A DNA stretch of 64,000 bases from Nitrososphaerota archaeon (lineage in GTDB: Archaea; Thermoproteota; Nitrososphaeria; Nitrososphaerales; Nitrosopumilaceae): NCBI GenBank assembly GCA_028867595.1, contig JAGWGB010000004.1, forward strand, positions 1 to 64,000. The letters run 5' to 3'. This document shows, one piece after another, positions 1 through 8,397 of this stretch. Each line of letters starts with the position of its first letter. Position 1 is the stretch's first letter. The notes beneath the pieces were generated by a model that saw nothing but the letters and a program-made list of their open reading frames with translations, made no database searches and had not been told where the DNA came from. A program made the position numbers and the translations under genes.

Positions 1-65
1 CATGTGAAAATCTAAACTGAAAAACTCTCATATCTTAAAACTATTTTCTGTGGGGGTGTCGACAT

Positions 66-281
66 CTATGTATTTTTTATCTCACTTGTTTCTTTTTTAA
101 GAATGGCAATCTGAACGAGTTCTCTGAACATCATGTCTGCTGTAACAAGGCTAGTGTACATCTCACGCACTTGATTGTAATCCATACTTGCCTTGTCTGG
201 CATCTTTCCAAGTGGCAAAAGTATCTCTTCTATGAACTTCCACATCTCTTCAAATGGTGGTCTTGCCTCTTCCTGTATCAT
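66..281 (-). CDS. Small hypothetical protein (71 aa), second gene of a bicistron
   Basis: I do not recognise a family. The product is soluble, predicted mainly helical, with no signal peptide, membrane segment or cysteine. Its ATG (281-279) overlaps the TAA stop of the upstream small ORF (283-281) in a TAATG arrangement, so the two are almost certainly co-transcribed and translationally coupled. That coupling is the main evidence that both short frames are genes. The upstream partner resembles a ribbon-helix-helix protein, so a regulator or toxin-antitoxin-like pair is possible, but nothing in this protein resembles a known toxin. Function unknown. Confidence 0.65.
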   Translation of the reverse strand: MIQEEARPPFEEMWKFIEEILLPLGKMPDKASMDYNQVREMYTSLVTADMMFRELVQIAILKKETSEIKNT

Positions 282-436
282 TATCTTTTACCCCTCTGGT
301 GTTGAGTCACAAGCAAATTCAGGAACGAACTATTGTCAAGAGACTTGTCTCTCTTCTTTGCTTCTTTGACTACTTTTTTGAAATATTCATAACATTCATT
401 TTTTACAGTAATGCTTTTGTACTCTTTTCGAGGCAC
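281..436 (-). CDS. Small ribbon-helix-helix-like protein (51 aa)
   Basis: A GTG-started frame reads VPRKEYKSITV, then a helix containing ECYEYFKKVVKEAKKRD, then SSFLNLLV. A short strand (KSITV) followed by two helices is the outline of a ribbon-helix-helix DNA-binding fold of the antitoxin/CopG type. A TATA-like stretch (GTTTATCAAC on the minus strand) lies about 27 bp before the GTG, which fits a leaderless archaeal mRNA. The stop codon overlaps the ATG of the next gene (TAATG). The fold assignment is inferred from pattern only. The coding call rests on the overlap and the promoter spacing. Confidence 0.55.
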   Translation of the reverse strand: MPRKEYKSITVKNECYEYFKKVVKEAKKRDKSLDNSSFLNLLVTQHQRGKR

Positions 437-827
437 AAGTATATTTGTCCGGTACGTTGATAAACCATTTGTAGACGTTTTTTGGAAACATATTAAAAAA
501 TTCTCCTATTTATGGAAATGAAAAACAATCAAGGTGCAAAATCAAATTCGCTAAATCTCGAGCAACCCTATCTACTCATTTTATCTGCACTCATGCTATG
601 ATTGGGTTTTGAATTCTGTGCTATGATGTAATACTCATGAATCTTAGAACTATTTCAACCCACTTTAACCAATTTGGTTCATAGTCTGCAAATGTGAGGC
701 TTTGCATTTTACATCTTGTATAAAACTGTCACAGTTTTTCTAGTGTGGGTTTGGATTGTTACAAATTATGATCACTGAAACGGATGTCGTAAGATCACAT
801 TCCAAACATTCGGTTAAACTTAGATAG
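437..827. other. Intergenic region between divergent genes
   Basis: About 390 bp of AT-rich DNA between the minus-strand bicistron and the plus-strand sugar dehydrogenase. No convincing ORF is visible. A short inverted repeat (AACCAA-T-TTGGTT) lies at 667-679. The rest presumably holds the promoter for the 828 gene; I see no RNA gene. Confidence 0.4.
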
Positions 828-2117
828 TTGTACTTCTGTAGAATTTGCTGCATACCATTGAAATTCTATCTTGTACTTTTTCTATTGCCATTGTTTTTAT
901 CCTCATCTGCTTTTGCAATGCCATCAGTCAAAGATTCTGATCTAGTTGTACAAAAATATGTTTCAGATATATGTTGTAGTCCCACTACAATGGCATTTGT
1001 AGGAAATGATATTCTAGTTCTTGAAAAATCATCAGGAGAAGTACACATAATCCGAGATGGTGTCTTTCAAGGTACGCCAGTGTTAAAAGAGAATGTTACA
1101 AGCTATGACGATCAAGGAATGCTTGGAATTGATGTGGTAGGCAAGAAAGTTTATCTATATTTTACAGAGTCATCTCATCCTGAGGGGCCGGTAATCTGTA
1201 ACTGCGTTTACAGTTATGACTGGGACGGTCAAAATCTGGTGAATAAGACATTGGTAAAAGCAATGCCTCACTTTGAATATTTTCACATAGGAGGTATAAT
1301 GACCACAGACCTTAACGGTTCCACTTACTTGGTAGTAGGAGATAACGGGAGATTTGAAGACAACAAGGGAGGTGTTCTTGCAAACAATGTAACAGGTGTG
1401 CCAGATGATACTGGCGTTATAGTACGTCTTGTCCCTCCTGGGCCGTATTATGCAATTGGAATACGAAATAGTTTTGGTCTTACTGTGGATCCAGTTACGG
1501 GTAAGCTATGGGAAACAGAGAATGGCCCAGATTACGGTGATGAGGTAAACTTGGTAAATCCCAACTTTAACAGTGGTTGGGGAATTGTAGCGGGTCAGGC
1601 AAACGCCACTCAGTTGGCAGAGATTCCGCGTTACCAAAATTATGTTTATCATGACCCACAATTTACATGGCAAAAGCCTGTTGCACCAACGGCGATATCC
1701 TTCGTTGCTTCAGAAAAGTTTCCAAGCTACAAAGATAGTGTACTTGTAGGAGATTGTAACAATGGAAATTTGTATAAATTTGAATTAAATCAAAACAGAG
1801 ATGGATTTGTGTTCAATTCTCCACAACTACAAGGTAATATTGTTCGTACAGGTGATTCTATGGACGAAATAATGTTTGGCAATGGATTTGGGTGCGTCAC
1901 AGACATAAAAGTAGGTCCAGACGGACTGGTCTATATCGTATCTCTTTCTGATGGTGTTATCTACAGACTAGTGCCTACCAAATATGTTGATCCTCTGCAA
2001 ACTATTGGTAATTTCCAATATTTGATATACATTATACCGTTTGTTGGTGGCGCCTTGGCTATTTTCTATTTTAAGAGATCAAAGAAAAAATTTACAACGC
2101 AAAACAAAACTACATAG
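828..2117 (+). CDS. Secreted, membrane-anchored PQQ-dependent sugar (glucose/sorbosone) dehydrogenase-like beta-propeller
   Basis: The 429-aa product has an N-terminal signal peptide (hydrophobic core about residues 11-28, ending SSAFA), a six-bladed-propeller type domain (about 40-385) and a C-terminal membrane helix (about 395-415) with a basic tail. The segment YAIGIRNSFGLTVDP followed by WETENGPDYGDEVN matches the conserved region of the glucose/sorbosone dehydrogenase (GSDH) family, which oxidises sugars with PQQ and calcium outside the membrane. VGDNG and HIGG-type loops are also present. The start is a TTG, since no better in-frame ATG precedes the signal peptide. Substrate and actual PQQ use are unproven; many archaeal members may be structural propellers. 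Confidence 0.8.
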   Translation: MYFCRICCIPLKFYLVLFLLPLFLSSSAFAMPSVKDSDLVVQKYVSDICCSPTTMAFVGNDILVLEKSSGEVHIIRDGVFQGTPVLKENVTSYDDQGMLGIDVVGKKVYLYFTESSHPEGPVICNCVYSYDWDGQNLVNKTLVKAMPHFEYFHIGGIMTTDLNGSTYLVVGDNGRFEDNKGGVLANNVTGVPDDTGVIVRLVPPGPYYAIGIRNSFGLTVDPVTGKLWETENGPDYGDEVNLVNPNFNSGWGIVAGQANATQLAEIPRYQNYVYHDPQFTWQKPVAPTAISFVASEKFPSYKDSVLVGDCNNGNLYKFELNQNRDGFVFNSPQLQGNIVRTGDSMDEIMFGNGFGCVTDIKVGPDGLVYIVSLSDGVIYRLVPTKYVDPLQTIGNFQYLIYIIPFVGGALAIFYFKRSKKKFTTQNKTT

Positions 2118-2194
2118 CGCATATCTACAATTAAATCGATAAGCTCCTGGCCTAAATGAAAAGTAATTTTAATGATGCGACTTGATTCAAAGGA

Positions 2195-3661
2195 ATGACT
2201 TGGCAAATTACTTCAGTCAGACCAAGTTATCTTCTTCTCTTCTTGTTGATACTGTCAGGATTTACACATATATGGAATGCAGTAGGATTTCCTGACATTT
2301 TTTTTGATGAAGGCGTATACATGAGACGTGCAATGCATGTAATGGCAGGGCTTGGTCCGCAAGAATCTTACTTTCATGATCATCCGTTCTTTGGGCAGAT
2401 CTTTCTTGCCGCTACACTTGCCTTGACCGGTTTTCCCAACTCGCTTCACCCATCATCCAGTCCAGATTCTATTTCTACACTATATGTTGTGCCACGAATA
2501 ATCATGGGTATTCTTGCTGTCTTTGATACTTTTTTGATTTACAAGATTACAGAAAACAGATATGGTACAAAGGTAGCGTTAATCGCTTCTATGCTTTTTG
2601 CTGTCATGCCCATAACTTGGCTTGTGCGTAGAATCCTTCTCGATTCAATTCTATTGCCATTTCTTCTTATTTCTATCCTGCTTGCTTTGAATTTAAAAAA
2701 TTCCCATCACAAAAACTTGCTAGTTCTATTTTCAGGCATATGTATGGGTCTTGCAATATTCACCAAGATCCCAGTTTTTACAATGATACCGCTTGTTGCA
2801 GGATTGATTTACTTTAATCAAAGAAATACCAAACTTGTAATGCTATGGTTAATTCCAGTGATCGTAATCCCTCTCCTCTGGCCGCTCCAAAGTCTAGATG
2901 TTGGACAACTTAATCTTTGGATTGGCGACGTTCTTGGTCAAGTGCAAAGGCACAGCTATGGTCTACCGTACATATCTGAAGTGTTCTTACAACTTGATCC
3001 TGTTTTATTCATTTTAGGAATAACGGGAATTGCATTTTGTATTCACAAAAAAGATTATTTTATTCTGATGTGGTTCATTCCATTTGTAATCTTTCTTCTT
3101 GCTATAGGGTTTAACCAGTATTTTTATTGGATTCCAGTCCTGCCAGTTTTCTGCATATCGTCATCTATTATAATCGTAAAAGTCTTGGAATTAATCAAGA
3201 AAAAAGACAAAAACAAGGTCTTGCCATATGTATTAGTTTTGGGAATAGGAGTGTTTGGTCTTACAAGTACTATGTTGATAATCACCACAAACATGACGTC
3301 AAGCGAGTTTCAGGCAGCATCGTTTGTCTTGCAACATGTAAAGGATAATGACAACAAAACTACAATCCTTGCAAGTCCCACATATTCGTGGATGTTAAGT
3401 TATGTATTTCACAAACAAAATGTGTTTGCTGATTATTCCTTTATTCAATGGCAACCAGTTACTACTCCAAAAATCATCTTGATTTTCGATCCTCATTATG
3501 ATCTGAATAATGGAGAACAATTTGTGCGATTGTATAATGATTCAAAATCCATTGCTACATTTGATGGTGACGCATTGAAATATGATATACGATATTATCC
3601 TTATACAAGTATTAAACAAAACTACGAGGGAAGCCACATAGAAATTAGGGAAAAGGGATAG
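2195..3661 (+). CDS. GT39-type polytopic membrane glycosyltransferase
   Basis: The 488-aa protein has roughly ten membrane segments. Near the N terminus the motif FFDEGVYMRRA precedes a loop with HDHPFFGQ. The Asp-Glu pair after the first helix and the following His/Pro loop are typical of dolichyl-phosphate-sugar-dependent transferases of the GT39/PMT/ArnT superfamily. A C-terminal extracellular domain (about 370-488) follows the helices. Such enzymes transfer a sugar from a polyprenyl-phosphate carrier to protein or lipid on the outer face. The convergent neighbour makes dolichol-phosphate sugars, which would supply its donor. Acceptor unknown. Confidence 0.8.
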   Translation: MTWQITSVRPSYLLLFLLILSGFTHIWNAVGFPDIFFDEGVYMRRAMHVMAGLGPQESYFHDHPFFGQIFLAATLALTGFPNSLHPSSSPDSISTLYVVPRIIMGILAVFDTFLIYKITENRYGTKVALIASMLFAVMPITWLVRRILLDSILLPFLLISILLALNLKNSHHKNLLVLFSGICMGLAIFTKIPVFTMIPLVAGLIYFNQRNTKLVMLWLIPVIVIPLLWPLQSLDVGQLNLWIGDVLGQVQRHSYGLPYISEVFLQLDPVLFILGITGIAFCIHKKDYFILMWFIPFVIFLLAIGFNQYFYWIPVLPVFCISSSIIIVKVLELIKKKDKNKVLPYVLVLGIGVFGLTSTMLIITTNMTSSEFQAASFVLQHVKDNDNKTTILASPTYSWMLSYVFHKQNVFADYSFIQWQPVTTPKIILIFDPHYDLNNGEQFVRLYNDSKSIATFDGDALKYDIRYYPYTSIKQNYEGSHIEIREKG

Positions 3662-3679
3662 TCAAAAATCTGGAAGAAA

Positions 3680-4849
3680 CTAACTCCAGACTTTTTCTTT
3701 GAATGTCCATTTTTTGTTGAGTATGAAATTGCCTATGGATGCTATTGCCACTGATACAAACAGAGAAAGTGCATAACTCATGTGCTCTGTACCTACCAGT
3801 AGGTAGACCATGCCAAGTTGAAATATTGCTCCAATGCTGCTAAATGCTAAAAACGTGATATATTGAACAAGCGTCCTTTTGGCAGTGGTATTCCTATCTT
3901 CAAACGTCCACAACTTGTTTAGGACAAAGTTGGATGTCATTGAAAATACGATTCCAATCATTGTGGCATAAATGTACCATAGATTAGAAAATACTGCGCC
4001 AAAGAGGAATGAGACAAGATAATTCACAAGCAGTCCAGACGCCCCAACCGTATAGAATCGTCCAGCTTTTGACAAAAAGCGTACTGAAGTTCTTCTCTCT
4101 TTTTCAGGTTTTCCATATCTGTATAGCTTCCATACTGATTTGACATAATCTGAGATTACTGTCCTGTCAAGTTTGCTTTTGCCAGATTTTCTGTCAGTAA
4201 AATTATAAGGTATTTCTCTAACCTTTGCACCTCTTGCCTTGACAAGTATCTCTAATAGTATCTTGTATCCTATTGCATCAAAACTGATATTTCGTATTAT
4301 GTGTCGCCTAAATGCAAAAAAGCCCGACATGGGATCTTTGATCTTAATTCCAAGGCTTCGCTGGGCTATTTTTGTTGCTCCTCTGCTAATCAACTTGCGT
4401 TTGAAAGGCCATCCTGTTATAGAACCACCTTCAACATATCTTGATGCTACAACAATATCACAATCTGATCTCTTCATCTCTTCTATCATTTTTGCAATGG
4501 TCTCTGGAGGATGAGAAAAGTCGCTATCCATAACCACAACTGATTCTCCAGTTGATGCTCTAATGCCAGTTAGTATGGCTGAGCTTAGACCTTTCTCGTC
4601 TTTGCGATTTATTATCCTAATCTCACAAGTTCCTGTGGTTCTTGCTCTTCTTGCATATTCTTCTGCTATTTTTCCTGTACCGTCTGGAGAGTTGTCATCA
4701 ACTACAATTATCTCTGCGTTTGCTGCCAGAGGCAGGCAAGATGAAACAATATCTAGTATCTTTGTAATGTTTTGAGATTCATTAAATGTTGGAATTATTA
4801 CTGAAAGAGATCGTGTACGAGTAGAGATCTCAGTTTTTGTTAGAGACAT
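3680..4849 (-). CDS. Dolichol-phosphate sugar synthase (GT2) fused to a GtrA-like membrane domain
   Basis: N-terminal GT2 domain with SVIIPTFNESQNI, the VVDDNSPDGT nucleotide-sugar motif and a DSDFSHPP DxD-type metal site, as in dolichol-phosphate mannose synthase (DPM1). The C-terminal part has about four membrane helices with two NFVLNKLWTF-like repeats, typical of the GtrA family. This fusion is common in archaea and makes polyprenyl-phosphate mannose/glucose for surface glycosylation. An ATG further upstream (4939) would add 30 polar residues, but it leaves only 2 bp to the divergent ATG at 4942, so I prefer the MSLTKTE start. It converges with the GT39 gene, 18 bp apart. Confidence 0.82.
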   Translation of the reverse strand: MSLTKTEISTRTRSLSVIIPTFNESQNITKILDIVSSCLPLAANAEIIVVDDNSPDGTGKIAEEYARRARTTGTCEIRIINRKDEKGLSSAILTGIRASTGESVVVMDSDFSHPPETIAKMIEEMKRSDCDIVVASRYVEGGSITGWPFKRKLISRGATKIAQRSLGIKIKDPMSGFFAFRRHIIRNISFDAIGYKILLEILVKARGAKVREIPYNFTDRKSGKSKLDRTVISDYVKSVWKLYRYGKPEKERRTSVRFLSKAGRFYTVGASGLLVNYLVSFLFGAVFSNLWYIYATMIGIVFSMTSNFVLNKLWTFEDRNTTAKRTLVQYITFLAFSSIGAIFQLGMVYLLVGTEHMSYALSLFVSVAIASIGNFILNKKWTFKEKVWS

Positions 4850-4941
4850 GGCTTCTGCCCTTTTTCGAGCCGCATGCCTATTAAAATTTTGAGTTTGATT
4901 GCCTACACCAATATATCTATCTAACAACACTTTATTCATCT

Positions 4942-5349
4942 ATGACAGGACTGTTTAGCAAAAAGAAAACACCATGTGCCATCTGTAAAAAGGAAGTCTC
5001 TCATACTCATAAACCCAAAAACAGCTGGAATGTCAATGGCTTACTGTGTGGCAATTGCTATGTGGATCTCATGGAAAAATACTTTGAAAATGATAATGAT
5101 GACAAATGTACACTTTGTGGCGATACTCCAGGATCATTCAACCTGTGGAAACCAAAAAAGGAATGGGAAGTAACGGGATGGCTCTGCAAGCCATGTTTTG
5201 ATCAGAAAGAAAAACAAGATAACGATCTGAAAAATTTTTGTTGTTTATGTGGAGCAAAGATTGGCTTTGTCAGCTATAGTCCAAAAAAAGAATGGAATAT
5301 GAAAGGTAGCTTGTGTAAAAATTGTTGGACTATGAAAACAAAAACATAA
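4942..5349 (+). CDS. Triple zinc-ribbon protein (135 aa)
   Basis: Three tandem copies of about 40 residues, each with CxxC (CAIC, CTLC, CCLC), a tryptophan-containing linker (NSWNVNG, KEWEVTG, KEWNMKG) and a second CxxC (CGNC, CKPC, CKNC). Each copy should bind one structural zinc. No catalytic domain or membrane segment is present. Such all-zinc-ribbon proteins are frequent in Thaumarchaeota and are usually annotated hypothetical. A TATA-like TATATCT about 26 bp before the ATG, inside the leader of the divergent glycosyltransferase, supports a leaderless start. Confidence 0.75.
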   Translation: MTGLFSKKKTPCAICKKEVSHTHKPKNSWNVNGLLCGNCYVDLMEKYFENDNDDKCTLCGDTPGSFNLWKPKKEWEVTGWLCKPCFDQKEKQDNDLKNFCCLCGAKIGFVSYSPKKEWNMKGSLCKNCWTMKTKT

Positions 5350-5449
5350 CATATCATGAATCTGAGCTTTTCTACTTGTAATGTATTATAGAACAATTTG
5401 TGCATATGAAGATAGACAATACGAAACAATGGTCAATGCAGTGTAAGTA

Positions 5450-6418
5450 TTGTCAAATACAGGGCAAGAAACCCATCTAGGTAAGAGTTTACCTACGATA
5501 TACGGTGTCCTGATCTTGATAATGGTTTTTTGTATTCCAGAAAACAACGCATTCGCTGCTTGTCAGTCGTCTGAAAAATGCAATATAGATACACGTGATA
5601 ACTCTACTTTATTATTCAATCAATTCTCAAATTCCACTTTATTATTCAATCAATTCTCAAATTCCACTTTATTATTCAATCAATTCTCAAATTCTACATA
5701 TTTGGAAAAAACCAATTCATCTGTTGCATTGGAACATCTAGGACTCGTAGATGCAATAGCTGAAAATAGTACCAACCAGACACTTGTACCAGCACCTGTC
5801 AAATCATTTCATTTTACTAACAAAATAGACTCTACAGGAAACAGCAAAAAAAATAATGATGACGTATTGAATCTTCAAGGAGATAAATATCTTAATGAAA
5901 ATTCGTCTACTACAAACCTGGATGCCCTAACTGTATCTGCATGGATAAAACCCGATTATAGTCAAGGCTCTTCTGTTTTTACTGTGATAAGTGATGAAAA
6001 TGCGTTTATGCTTGATATCAATAATAACGTCCCACCACCAAAAATGGCCGTTTTTTCTATATTTGATGGCATCAAGTGGACAACAACTCAATCAACTCAT
6101 CCGATACCGGAACAATGGACATTTCTGACTGCTACATTTAATGGAACTGAGATGAGACTCTATGTAAATGGAACCTTAGAGGGTATGTCCACAGTTACCA
6201 AAGTTCCAATTCTTGTAAATGGCAAGCTCACAACTAGCCTAATACAAAATATCACATCTGATGCAAACGTTACAATTGGTGCATATTATGAAAAAGCCCG
6301 GATGTACACAAGGGATCACTTTTCAGGTGAAATTTCTGATGTAAATCTGTATGATGTATCTTTGACACCGAAACAGATTGAGCAAATATACTTCAACACA
6401 AAAACTGGATTTGGTTAG
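5450..6418 (+). CDS. Secreted LamG/concanavalin A-like surface protein with sequon-bearing repeats
   Basis: The 322-aa product has a signal peptide (hydrophobic stretch about residues 17-30, cleavage near NAFA). A Thr/Asn-rich region follows with three tandem decapeptides of the form STLLFNQFSN, then a LamG/jelly-roll domain (about 125-315). The LamG domain is recognisable by ALTVSAWIKPD, WTFLTATFNGTEMRLYVNGTLEG and FSGEISDVNLYDVSLTPKQIEQIY. LamG domains bind glycans or mediate adhesion. No PEFG tail or membrane anchor is visible, so it may be released or held by glycans. Start is TTG; an internal ATG (MVFCIPEN) would shorten the signal peptide too far. Confidence 0.78.
   Translation: MSNTGQETHLGKSLPTIYGVLILIMVFCIPENNAFAACQSSEKCNIDTRDNSTLLFNQFSNSTLLFNQFSNSTLLFNQFSNSTYLEKTNSSVALEHLGLVDAIAENSTNQTLVPAPVKSFHFTNKIDSTGNSKKNNDDVLNLQGDKYLNENSSTTNLDALTVSAWIKPDYSQGSSVFTVISDENAFMLDINNNVPPPKMAVFSIFDGIKWTTTQSTHPIPEQWTFLTATFNGTEMRLYVNGTLEGMSTVTKVPILVNGKLTTSLIQNITSDANVTIGAYYEKARMYTRDHFSGEISDVNLYDVSLTPKQIEQIYFNTKTGFG
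5601..5690 (+). repeat. Three tandem 30-bp in-frame repeats
   Basis: Three nearly identical 30-bp units (5601-5630, 5631-5660, 5661-5690) inside the LamG protein gene, each containing TTTATTATTCAATCAATTCT. Each encodes ten residues with an N-S-T glycosylation sequon. Differences are limited to a few bases at the first and last unit edges, so copy number probably changed recently by slippage or recombination. Confidence 0.9.
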
Positions 6419-6508
6419 TACGTTCAAATTAATTTTAATCATTCAGATTTTTTAAAACATATGAAAATCTGAGTTACCTTATAATCTACTACGTTGTAAA
6501 TCTATGTC

Positions 6509-6925
6509 ATGGCAGATGCAACATTTAGGACTCACATGCTACACGATCTTAGCCATTTTGGGCTAAGGCTAGTCGTAGGAGTTTTCTTTATTGTTCACAG
6601 CCAACTAAAGTTTGGTAGCGGATTTGGACAATTTCTTTCCAGTCTTGGATTGCCTCCAGAGATGGCTGTTTTAGTCGGATTGTTAGAGCTTGTTGGAGGA
6701 GCCCTTCTCATAGTTGGAGTGTTATCAAGGATAGCAAGCAGTATAATCGCAATTGACATGCTTGGCGCTATAATCTATGTAAAAAAACTAAAGGCATTTT
6801 CAGGAAATCAAGGCGTAGAACTTGAACTTTTGGCGCTAATCATATTGCTCACTATACTGGTTCTTGGACCTGGTAGAATATCTGTGTCCCATATTGTAAA
6901 AAAGATTCCGAGATTTTTACAATAA
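6509..6925 (+). CDS. DoxX-family membrane protein
   Basis: The 138-aa protein has four predicted membrane helices and the DoxX-family layout: LRLVVGVFFIVHSQLKFG in helix 1, a short loop with LPPEMAVLVGLLELVGG in helix 2, and two more helices ending in a basic tail. The name comes from the thiosulfate:quinone oxidoreductase subunit of Acidianus, but most members are small uncharacterised inner-membrane proteins linked to redox stress. It stands alone between unrelated genes. Confidence 0.8.
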   Translation: MADATFRTHMLHDLSHFGLRLVVGVFFIVHSQLKFGSGFGQFLSSLGLPPEMAVLVGLLELVGGALLIVGVLSRIASSIIAIDMLGAIIYVKKLKAFSGNQGVELELLALIILLTILVLGPGRISVSHIVKKIPRFLQ

Positions 6926-6984
6926 TTCTTACGACAAACACATAAAATAAAAATTGAAATTGGCATTATCTACACAATCATACT

Positions 6985-8328
6985 GTGAAAAGTTCAATAG
7001 ACGATGCTTTTAACCCTCTTGAATTCTGTGATCTATGCTTTCAAAGGGGCATGCCAAATCTCTGTGAAACCTACAAAAACACCTTCACAAAAATAAGCCC
7101 AATACATTTTTCCCAACAAGCCAAATTGGATAGGTTGCTCAATACTCTTCAAGTGATACCAAGAATGGTAAATAGACGGTGGACTTGCACAATGGATACC
7201 ACACGGAAGGAATTTCTTGATTCGTTATGGGGAATTGGAGTGTCTGTTCACACCCTAGATGACCATCTCAAAGTCTTGACCAGGTTATACAAACCCGAAA
7301 TAAGAAGACTGGCAGAGCCTGAGATTGTAGATCTTCCAAATCAAGATTCGTGGGAAGAGTTTGATCCAAAAACCAGGGCTTGGAGTCAAGTCAATGTAAT
7401 CAATAAAAACAAAAAATTTACTGCAAAAGTCAGACTAGGTAATATCTTAAAATGCTCCGGCATGGAAGGAACAAGTTACTATCGTACTAACAAAAATGAT
7501 GATTCTATTACTCTTATTCCTATGGAAAAACGCGCTGCACGTAATATCATGTGTGCTATCGCAGAGCCAACCATTGTACATTGGAGACCTGATAAGATGG
7601 AAAAATTTGCTTTCATTGATGTGACAGAACTAGACAATATACCTGATGAAATTTTCAGCTTTTTGCAAAGACTAGGTAAAAAAGACAAAAGAGTTGCTAA
7701 TTCACTTGTGTTTGAAAGTGAAGATCTGGATTTGGTAAGAGACACATTGAGTTGTATCAAAATAAATTTGGAAAAATCATCTGAAACTGTAAATATTGAG
7801 TCATTTGCCAAATCTGGCACATCTATAACAATCAACAATATTGCAAGCGAAAGATTGCAGGTCATGCTTGATATTGTAAAAGAAATGGGAGGAATGATTT
7901 CATCGCAAGAAGATCATCTCATAATTTCAGGAAAACGCGGATCTGTTAAAATTATCTTTGTGGATGATGATAAGAGTATGCAAGATGGAAACATGATGCA
8001 AATTTCAATTTCTGCATTAGAAGATTCTCCCAGACTTTCTGAAGTTTTGTCAATGATACGAAAGAAACTAGGACTTTTAGATGTCTCTCTTGACGCGTTG
8101 CTTGCTCAGCGTTGGCCAATATTGAATGACACAGATTTGCAATATGTAGTACAAACTGCGATCTCTTGGTATTCGTCAAATCCAATCTTGGCCGGAAAAA
8201 TAATAAGCGAAAATAACAAGTTAGATAAGATAAAAGCCTGGTACACAAAAATAAAGGAAGGAAAAATTAGGTCCTCTCTTGATACCATAACACTTGGAAA
8301 AATAATTAAAAGATTGGAATCAAATTAA
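6985..8328 (+). CDS. Hypothetical protein (447 aa), possible N-terminal metal site
   Basis: I do not recognise a family. The product is soluble with no signal peptide. The N terminus has FCDLCFQRGMPNLC (three Cys), which could bind metal. The middle (about 40-200) is mixed alpha/beta; residues about 215-345 look like two alternating strand/helix units (KFAFIDVTELDNIPDEI..., SITINNIASERLQVMLDIV...); the last 90 residues are helical. Start is GTG at 6985. It may be a lineage-specific regulator or RNA/DNA-binding protein, but the sequence gives no direct clue. Confidence 0.6.
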   Translation: MKSSIDDAFNPLEFCDLCFQRGMPNLCETYKNTFTKISPIHFSQQAKLDRLLNTLQVIPRMVNRRWTCTMDTTRKEFLDSLWGIGVSVHTLDDHLKVLTRLYKPEIRRLAEPEIVDLPNQDSWEEFDPKTRAWSQVNVINKNKKFTAKVRLGNILKCSGMEGTSYYRTNKNDDSITLIPMEKRAARNIMCAIAEPTIVHWRPDKMEKFAFIDVTELDNIPDEIFSFLQRLGKKDKRVANSLVFESEDLDLVRDTLSCIKINLEKSSETVNIESFAKSGTSITINNIASERLQVMLDIVKEMGGMISSQEDHLIISGKRGSVKIIFVDDDKSMQDGNMMQISISALEDSPRLSEVLSMIRKKLGLLDVSLDALLAQRWPILNDTDLQYVVQTAISWYSSNPILAGKIISENNKLDKIKAWYTKIKEGKIRSSLDTITLGKIIKRLESN

Positions 8329-8397
8329 TCATATGGGAAAAATCATACTGACAAGTCCTACGCATCTCTTATGTATTAAAAACAACAAATACGTACT

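Noticed and set aside
254-460. 68-aa plus-strand frame
   Set aside because: Antisense to the coupled minus-strand pair, whose TAATG overlap and promoter spacing make it the better call.
4850-4939. N-terminal extension of the GT2-GtrA protein
   Set aside because: It would place two divergent start codons 2 bp apart and adds polar residues not needed by the fold.
5601-5690. CRISPR-like repeats
   Set aside because: Units are directly adjacent with no spacers, in frame within a coding sequence.
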